From Gemmatimonadota bacterium (GTDB lineage Bacteria; Gemmatimonadota; Gemmatimonadetes; JACCXV01): 8,522 nt of DNA. Location of the stretch: positions 1 to 8,522 of the forward strand of contig JACCXV010000078.1 in the NCBI GenBank assembly GCA_013696835.1, written 5' to 3'. Position numbers and translations under genes: made by a program. The notes beneath the pieces were generated by a model, which worked only from the letters and a program-made list of their open reading frames with translations, ran no database searches and was not told where the DNA came from. Shown here in pieces: positions 4,613 to 8,522 of the stretch. Numbering within the stretch: position 1 is the stretch's first letter; the number at the start of each line of letters is the position of its first letter.

Positions 4613-6636
4613 CCGAAGCCACGATCCTCATCCCGCGGCTGCTGCTCGCGCTGCTGCTGGGCGTGAGCGGGTACGGCGCGTGGGCGTCGTGGACCGGCGC
4701 CCGTCGGCGCGACACGCGCTGGATCCGGTCCGGACGCAACGCCGTCTACCTGAACCTCGCTCTCGCTGCCGGCGCCTACGGGTTCCTCACCTGGTACTTC
4801 CTGACGGACGCCTTCCAGGTGGCTTACGTCGCGCGCAACTCGAGCACCCTCCAACCGCTGCTCTACAAGTTCTCCGCGGTCTGGGGGGGGATGGACGGCT
4901 CGGTGCTCCTGTGGGCGCTGATCCTCGCGGGCTACAGCGCCGCCTGCGTGTACGCCACCCGCGGGCGCAGCCCGGCACTCCTGCCCTACGTCACGGCCAC
5001 GCTCTGCGCGGTGATGGCCTTCTTCGCAGCCGTGCTCGTCTTCGCTTCGAATCCGTTCCGCACTCTGGCCTTCGAGCCACTGGAGGGTGCGGGGCTCAAC
5101 CCTCTCCTGCAGAACCCCGGCATGATGATCCATCCCCCCTCCCTCTACCTGGGGTACGTGGGCTGGACGGTCCCGTTCGCGTTCGCCATCGCGGCCCTCG
5201 TTGTTCGCAAGCTCGACGCGGAATGGGTGGTGGCTGCGCGCAAGTGGGCGCTCGTCCCCTGGATCTTTCTCACCCTCGGGAACCTGCTCGGCGCCAACTG
5301 GGCGTACGTCGAGCTGGGCTGGGGAGGCTACTGGGGATGGGACCCCGTCGAGAACTCCGCGATCCTGCCCTGGTTTCTCGGGTCCGCGTTCCTGCACTCG
5401 ATCCTGATCCAGGAGAAGCGCGACATGCTCCGGACCTGGAACGTGAGCCTGGTGGTGATCACCTTCTGCGCGACGATCATGGGGACGTTCGTGACGCGCA
5501 GCGGGATCATCGAGTCCGTCCACACTTTCTCCGAGTCGCCGGTCGGGCCAATCTTCCTCGGCTTCCTGGCGGTGCTCGCGCTCGGCTCGGCGGCGCTCAT
5601 CGCCAGCCGCGCCGACCTCCTGCGCAGCCCGCATCGCATGGAGTCGATGCTCTCGCGGGAGAACGCGTTCCTGTTCAACAATCTGCTGCTGGTCGGGATC
5701 GCGTTCGCGATCTGGTGGGGCACGTTCTTCCCGATCCTCTCCGAAGCCGTGACGGGGCGGCGCATCTCGGTGGGCCCGCCCTTCTTCAACCAGGTGATCG
5801 CGCCCCTCGGCCTGGCGCTCCTCGCGCTGATGGGGATCGGCCCGCTGCTCGCCTGGCGGCGCAGCTCGGGGCCGCAGATCCGGCGGCAGTTCGCGTGGCC
5901 CGTGGCGGCTGGCGTGGCGGCGAGCCTCGCGGGTCTGGTGGCGGGACGCCGCGAGCCGTATGCGGTCGCGACGTTCACGTTCGCGGCGTTCACGCTCACG
6001 ACCGTGGCCCAGGAGCTGGCCCGTGGCACCGCCGCGCGAGGCCGTATCCACGGCGAGCCGCGCCCGCTGGCACTCGCCCGGCTGGTCTCCCGGAACCGCC
6101 GTCGCTACGGAGGCTACGTCGTGCACGTGGGCGCGACGTGCGTCTTCCTCGGGCTCGCCGGCAACGTATACGTGACCTCGCGCGAGCTGGCCTTGCAGCC
6201 CGGCCAGCGAGTTCGCGTGGGCGAGTACGACGTGCAGTTCGAGTCGCTCAAGATGCGGCGGGAACCCAACTACGTGGCGGCCGTCGCCGAGCTCGCCGTC
6301 TCGCGTGGGGGCGGCGGCGTGCGCTACGCCCACCCGGAAAAGCGCATCTATGCGGCTGCGGCCGAGGAGCAGGTCGCGACCGAGGTGGCGATCGACGGCC
6401 GCCTGCTGGAGGACTTCTACGCGATCCTGCTCGAGCCCCTGCCGGGCGGCGCCGGCGCGCGGGTGAAGCTGGTGGTGAACCCCCTGGTAGGCCTGGTGTG
6501 GCTGGGCGGCGCCGTGATGGTGCTGGGGGGGGTCCTCTCGCTCACCACGCGAAGGCCGGCGGGCGAGCGCGCCCCTCGCGGCATGTCGCGGGCCTCCCTG
6601 CGGGCCGAGCGGGAGGCAGTCGTTCCCGGCGCATGA
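4609..6636 (+). CDS. ccmF: Cytochrome c haem lyase subunit CcmF
   Basis: A 675-residue polytopic membrane protein, slightly longer than the E. coli CcmF of about 650. It carries the WWD haem-binding signature GWGGYWGWDPVENS (237-250) and LLYKFSAVWGGMDGSVLLW (84-102). The four expected haem-ligand histidines are at His175 (MMIHPPSLY), His263 (FLHS), His305 (ESVHTF) and His506 (VVHVG), spaced like His173, 261, 303 and 491 of E. coli. A large periplasmic domain (about 525-615) precedes the last helix (about 623-645). CcmF takes haem from CcmE and, with CcmH, ligates it to apocytochromes. The ATG overlaps the preceding short ORF and the stop overlaps the next gene (ATGA). Two runs of eight G occur in frame at 4883-4890 and 6525-6532. 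The gene looks intact. Confidence 0.96.
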   Translation: MTEATILIPRLLLALLLGVSGYGAWASWTGARRRDTRWIRSGRNAVYLNLALAAGAYGFLTWYFLTDAFQVAYVARNSSTLQPLLYKFSAVWGGMDGSVLLWALILAGYSAACVYATRGRSPALLPYVTATLCAVMAFFAAVLVFASNPFRTLAFEPLEGAGLNPLLQNPGMMIHPPSLYLGYVGWTVPFAFAIAALVVRKLDAEWVVAARKWALVPWIFLTLGNLLGANWAYVELGWGGYWGWDPVENSAILPWFLGSAFLHSILIQEKRDMLRTWNVSLVVITFCATIMGTFVTRSGIIESVHTFSESPVGPIFLGFLAVLALGSAALIASRADLLRSPHRMESMLSRENAFLFNNLLLVGIAFAIWWGTFFPILSEAVTGRRISVGPPFFNQVIAPLGLALLALMGIGPLLAWRRSSGPQIRRQFAWPVAAGVAASLAGLVAGRREPYAVATFTFAAFTLTTVAQELARGTAARGRIHGEPRPLALARLVSRNRRRYGGYVVHVGATCVFLGLAGNVYVTSRELALQPGQRVRVGEYDVQFESLKMRREPNYVAAVAELAVSRGGGGVRYAHPEKRIYAAAAEEQVATEVAIDGRLLEDFYAILLEPLPGGAGARVKLVVNPLVGLVWLGGAVMVLGGVLSLTTRRPAGERAPRGMSRASLRAEREAVVPGA

Positions 6637-7007
6637 CGGGCCTGCTGATCATGGGTATCCTGCTCATCTGCGCGGCCGTCCTGTTCGTGCTCGCCTCTCC
6701 CTTCCGGCGGGCGCCGGGCGAGCCGGCGGGCCCGGAGGCCGGCGTGCCTGTCCGCCCCGCCGCGCGCGACGAGAAGGAGCGGCTCCTGCAGGGCATCGCG
6801 GACCTGCGCTTCGACTACGAAGCGGGCAAGATCTCGGCAGCGGACTTCGACGACGAGAACGCGCGCCTGCGAGCTCGCGCCGCGGCCCTCCTCGAGGAGC
6901 TCGAGGGCGGTCCTTCCACAGCGGAACGAGTCACGCGCCGGGTCGGTTCCGCGCCGACATCCGCCAGCGCGGTGCCAGCTCCAGAAGGACGATCGAGCCC
7001 AGGATGA
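6633..7007 (+). CDS. Mini CcmI-like protein: membrane anchor plus coiled coil, no TPR domain
   Basis: A 124-residue protein starting in an ATGA overlap with ccmF. It has one N-terminal transmembrane helix (about 3-22), a Pro/Ala/Gly linker (about 25-45) and a charged helical segment 46-92 containing KERLLQGIADLRFDYEAGKI and AADFDDENARLRARAAALLEELE. This anchor-plus-hairpin pattern matches the N-terminal region of CcmI/CycH, which recruits apocytochromes to the CcmF/H complex. The TPR region of full CcmI is absent, and so is the zinc ribbon seen in some similarly placed proteins. The last ~25 residues are low-complexity and lie in the stretch shared with the convergent transporter gene. Position at the operon end supports a Ccm role; the exact function is inference. 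Confidence 0.7.
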   Translation: MTGLLIMGILLICAAVLFVLASPFRRAPGEPAGPEAGVPVRPAARDEKERLLQGIADLRFDYEAGKISAADFDDENARLRARAAALLEELEGGPSTAERVTRRVGSAPTSASAVPAPEGRSSPG

Positions 7008-7857
7008 GTCCCGCGCCCGCCCACCGCAGGGGTGCGAGGCGCTCGTCGTTCAGCAGATAGGCGAACAGCCCGGCGAATGCGGCTTCGCTCGCCAGGATGA
7101 GAGCGGTGCGGGCGGGCGAGGTCCTGCTCTGCGCGTAGGTCTGGATCAGGAATCCCAGGGCGCTCGCGACCACGGACGTGACGGCGAGCGCCACCCAGAC
7201 CTGCCGCGAGGGCGGAACGTCGAGCTGTCCGAGCAGGCTTGCGGCGACCAGCGTCACGGCTCCGCAGACGCCGAGCTGCACGGCCAGCAACGCCCCCGCA
7301 TGGTGCCGCTCGACGGCGTCCCCGGTGGCGAGGATCTGCAGCGCGAACGCGCCGGCGCCCGCGAAGGCCAGGACATCGCCGGCCAGGTGCAGACTTGCCC
7401 CGGCTCCGGAAAGCAGGAACAGGCCCGCGGCCGAGACGGCTGCCGCGATCCACGTCAGCCGGCTGGCGGGGCGGCCGAAGAAGAGCGCTCCCAGCACCGG
7501 CGTCAGGACGACGAAGAGGCCGGTGATGAAGCCCGCGTTGGAGGCCGTGGTCCGCTGCAGGCTGAACGTCTGGAACACGTAGCCGCTGGTGAGGAACACG
7601 CCCATCGAGGCTCCTGCCCTCCATCCCGCCCGACCCAGCTTCGCGAGCGGGCGCGGGAAGATCAGCGCGACGAGGAGCGCTGCGGGCCCGAAGCGATAGG
7701 CCAGGAACGTGAACACCGGAAACACGGTCACCGCGTCCTGGACCATCACGAACGTCGCACCCCAGATCGCGGCCATGCCGACGAGGGCGAGCTCGGCGAT
7801 CCTCGAGCCGGCGATTCCCGAGCCTCCGGTCGCCGAGCCGCGTTCGCCGGCGCTCAC
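6931..7857 (-). CDS. EamA/DMT-superfamily membrane transporter
   Basis: A 308-residue protein with about ten hydrophobic helices in two EamA repeats (about 22-150 and 158-295), the standard drug/metabolite transporter layout. Characteristic segments include AAIWGATFV (29-37), FSLQRTTASNAGFITGLFVVLTPVL (98-122), TYAQSRTSPARTALILASEAAFAGLFAYLLNDERL (240-274) and the closing GAGLILGSIVLLEL (281-294). Members export or import small metabolites such as amino acids, purines or sugars; the substrate cannot be read from sequence. The start is GTG at 7857 with a modest AGG upstream; ATG at codon 28 is an alternative that would clip the first helix. The gene converges on the ccm operon and its last 77 bases overlap the mini-ccmI gene. 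It is probably unrelated to haem maturation. Confidence 0.92.
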   Translation of the reverse strand: MSAGERGSATGGSGIAGSRIAELALVGMAAIWGATFVMVQDAVTVFPVFTFLAYRFGPAALLVALIFPRPLAKLGRAGWRAGASMGVFLTSGYVFQTFSLQRTTASNAGFITGLFVVLTPVLGALFFGRPASRLTWIAAAVSAAGLFLLSGAGASLHLAGDVLAFAGAGAFALQILATGDAVERHHAGALLAVQLGVCGAVTLVAASLLGQLDVPPSRQVWVALAVTSVVASALGFLIQTYAQSRTSPARTALILASEAAFAGLFAYLLNDERLAPLRWAGAGLILGSIVLLELAPRWRMSARNRPGA

Positions 7858-7934
7858 GAGCTGCCTGTCGTCACGCCGAGCTTCCTCGTGCGCGTTCCCT
7901 TCGAGTGACTCGCACGTCCGCGGGGCGCCGCCGC
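7858..7934. promoter_or_regulatory. Divergent intergenic region between transporter and right-edge gene
   Basis: These 77 bases must serve two divergent genes. No convincing -35/-10 pair is visible. A short palindrome CGAGT-G-ACTCG spans 7902-7912, and GGGG (7922-7925) is the only purine-rich stretch before the ATG at 7935. An in-frame GTG at 7905 would give a ten-residue longer protein, but it has no ribosome binding site either. Confidence 0.3.
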
Positions 7935-8522
7935 ATGCCCAGGATCCCCTATCTCCTCAGCCTTCCCGAGCGGTCGGCGCGCGCGTTCGTGGCCGTCGTC
8001 GCCGGATCCGTGAAGACGGTGGCCGATCACGTGCTGCCGCAGGCCATCCGCGGCTCGCATTCGTACGCCGCCATCGTGGGCCGCCTCGAGCGCTTCCTCC
8101 TCGAGTCGATCGGCGACGTCCGGGGGATCTACGACGACGGGGACGGCGCGGGCGTGCGCCGGCTGCTCGTGCGCAAGACCGCCGGGAACGTGCTGGAGGT
8201 CGCCACGTTCGCTGCGGTCGGCGTGTCGCCCCTCTGGTTCCTGGCCATGGCCGCGGACCTGAGCAAGGGCACACGCACGTTCCTCGGCGCGCTGGTCGCG
8301 GAGCTCCGGCGTGAAGGCGTGTCCGTGAACGAGCAGGACATCCGCAGCGTCGACGGCCTTCTCGAGTCCCTGGGCCGCGCCCTCGGAACCGGCGCCGACG
8401 TCGCCGACCTGCCGCCGCTCGACGTGGCGGGCCTGCGCCAGAGCTGGGAGGCCTTCCGGGCGTCCGCAACCCCGTTGCCGGACGCGCAGTCGCTGGCCGC
8501 GCTCTTCCACGATCTGCAGTCC
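7935..8522 (+). CDS. Unrecognised protein, 3' end beyond the window
   Basis: An open frame of 196 complete codons without stop, running off the right edge. I do not recognise a characterised family. The protein starts MPRIPYLLSLPERSARAFVA, is mostly alpha-helical in character, has a moderately hydrophobic stretch at about 86-107 (NVLEVATFAAVGVSPLWFLAMA) and then alternating charged amphipathic segments such as GALVAELRREGVSVNEQDIRSVDGLLESLGRAL (118-150). No catalytic motif, metal-binding cluster, signal peptide or nucleotide-binding loop is seen. Codon use and residue balance are like the neighbouring genes, supporting it as real. The start could be ATG 7935 or in-frame GTG 7905. One membrane-associating segment suggests a membrane-peripheral protein; function is unknown. 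Confidence 0.75.
   Translation, partial: MPRIPYLLSLPERSARAFVAVVAGSVKTVADHVLPQAIRGSHSYAAIVGRLERFLLESIGDVRGIYDDGDGAGVRRLLVRKTAGNVLEVATFAAVGVSPLWFLAMAADLSKGTRTFLGALVAELRREGVSVNEQDIRSVDGLLESLGRALGTGADVADLPPLDVAGLRQSWEAFRASATPLPDAQSLAALFHDLQS

Noticed and set aside
3535..6333. A 932-codon open frame antisense to ccmB-ccmF
   Set aside because: It is extremely rich in Arg, Glu, His, Gly and Pro with no recognisable domain, and lies opposite five well-supported ccm genes. This is a GC-rich shadow frame.
4680..6632. Long plus-strand frame overlapping ccmF ahead of the mini-ccmI gene, suggesting a larger fused protein
   Set aside because: The upstream portion is Arg/Gly/Pro-rich shadow of ccmF. The natural-looking protein begins at the ATG at 6633 with a transmembrane helix.
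6942..6958. Small inverted repeat GTCGG/CCGAC as a terminator for the ccm operon
   Set aside because: It has only a 5-bp stem and no T-rich tail, and lies inside two coding regions. This is expected by chance at this GC content.
7178..7908. Several plus-strand frames antisense to the transporter
   Set aside because: All lie opposite a clear ten-helix EamA protein and have biased, low-complexity composition.
7854..8510. A 218-codon minus-strand frame opposite the right-edge gene
   Set aside because: Its His/Gly/Arg/Asp-rich composition looks like a shadow, while the plus-strand frame has balanced, helix-like composition.
1..8522. Mobile elements, CRISPR arrays, tRNA/rRNA genes and riboswitches
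   Set aside because: No transposase or integrase motifs, spaced direct repeats, tRNA-like cloverleaf or long structured leader were seen by eye.

Overview
This is a GC-rich bacterial window with gene-dense, tightly packed coding. It is dominated by one cluster for System I (Ccm) cytochrome c maturation, the pathway that moves haem across the inner membrane and attaches it to apocytochromes c. The System I genes, plus what may be the first codons of a KDO-transferase-like gene at the left edge, suggest a diderm (Gram-negative-type) bacterium. The phylum cannot be fixed from sequence alone. High GC and the gene order suggest a non-model lineage rather than an enterobacterium; this is inference.

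Layout. Positions 1-86 (minus) may be the 5' end of an envelope glycosyltransferase gene. A strong 14-bp hairpin (137-165) follows. Then comes a small Nfu/NifU-C-domain Fe-S protein gene (195-461, minus). A 68-bp divergent promoter region (462-529) separates it from the plus-strand ccm operon: ccmG-like thioredoxin (530-1048), ccmH (1024-1707), ccmE (1722-2162), ccmA (2173-2955), ccmB (2943-3611), ccmC (3643-4332), ccmD (4329-4544), a 23-codon coupling ORF (4541-4612), ccmF (4609-6636) and a mini-ccmI-like gene (6633-7007). Most junctions overlap or are separated by only 10-31 bases, so this is very probably one transcript with extensive translational coupling. An EamA/DMT-family transporter (6931-7857, minus) converges on the operon and overlaps its last gene by 77 bases. 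After a short divergent gap, an unrecognised protein (7935 to the window end, plus) runs off the right edge.

How the genes work together. CcmA and CcmB with CcmC and CcmD load haem onto the periplasmic chaperone CcmE. CcmF accepts haem from CcmE. CcmG and CcmH keep the apocytochrome CXXCH cysteines reduced for ligation. The CcmI-like protein would assist apocytochrome delivery, though here it keeps only the membrane anchor and coiled coil.

The most notable point is that CcmE carries cysteine, not histidine, at the covalent haem-binding position (CPSKY, a CXXXY-type CcmE). This variant was first described in archaea and sulfate reducers whose systems lack CcmH. Here it sits beside an intact ccmH and a ccmG-like gene, giving an apparently hybrid System I. 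No cytochrome c structural gene, mobile element, RNA gene or CRISPR array is visible.
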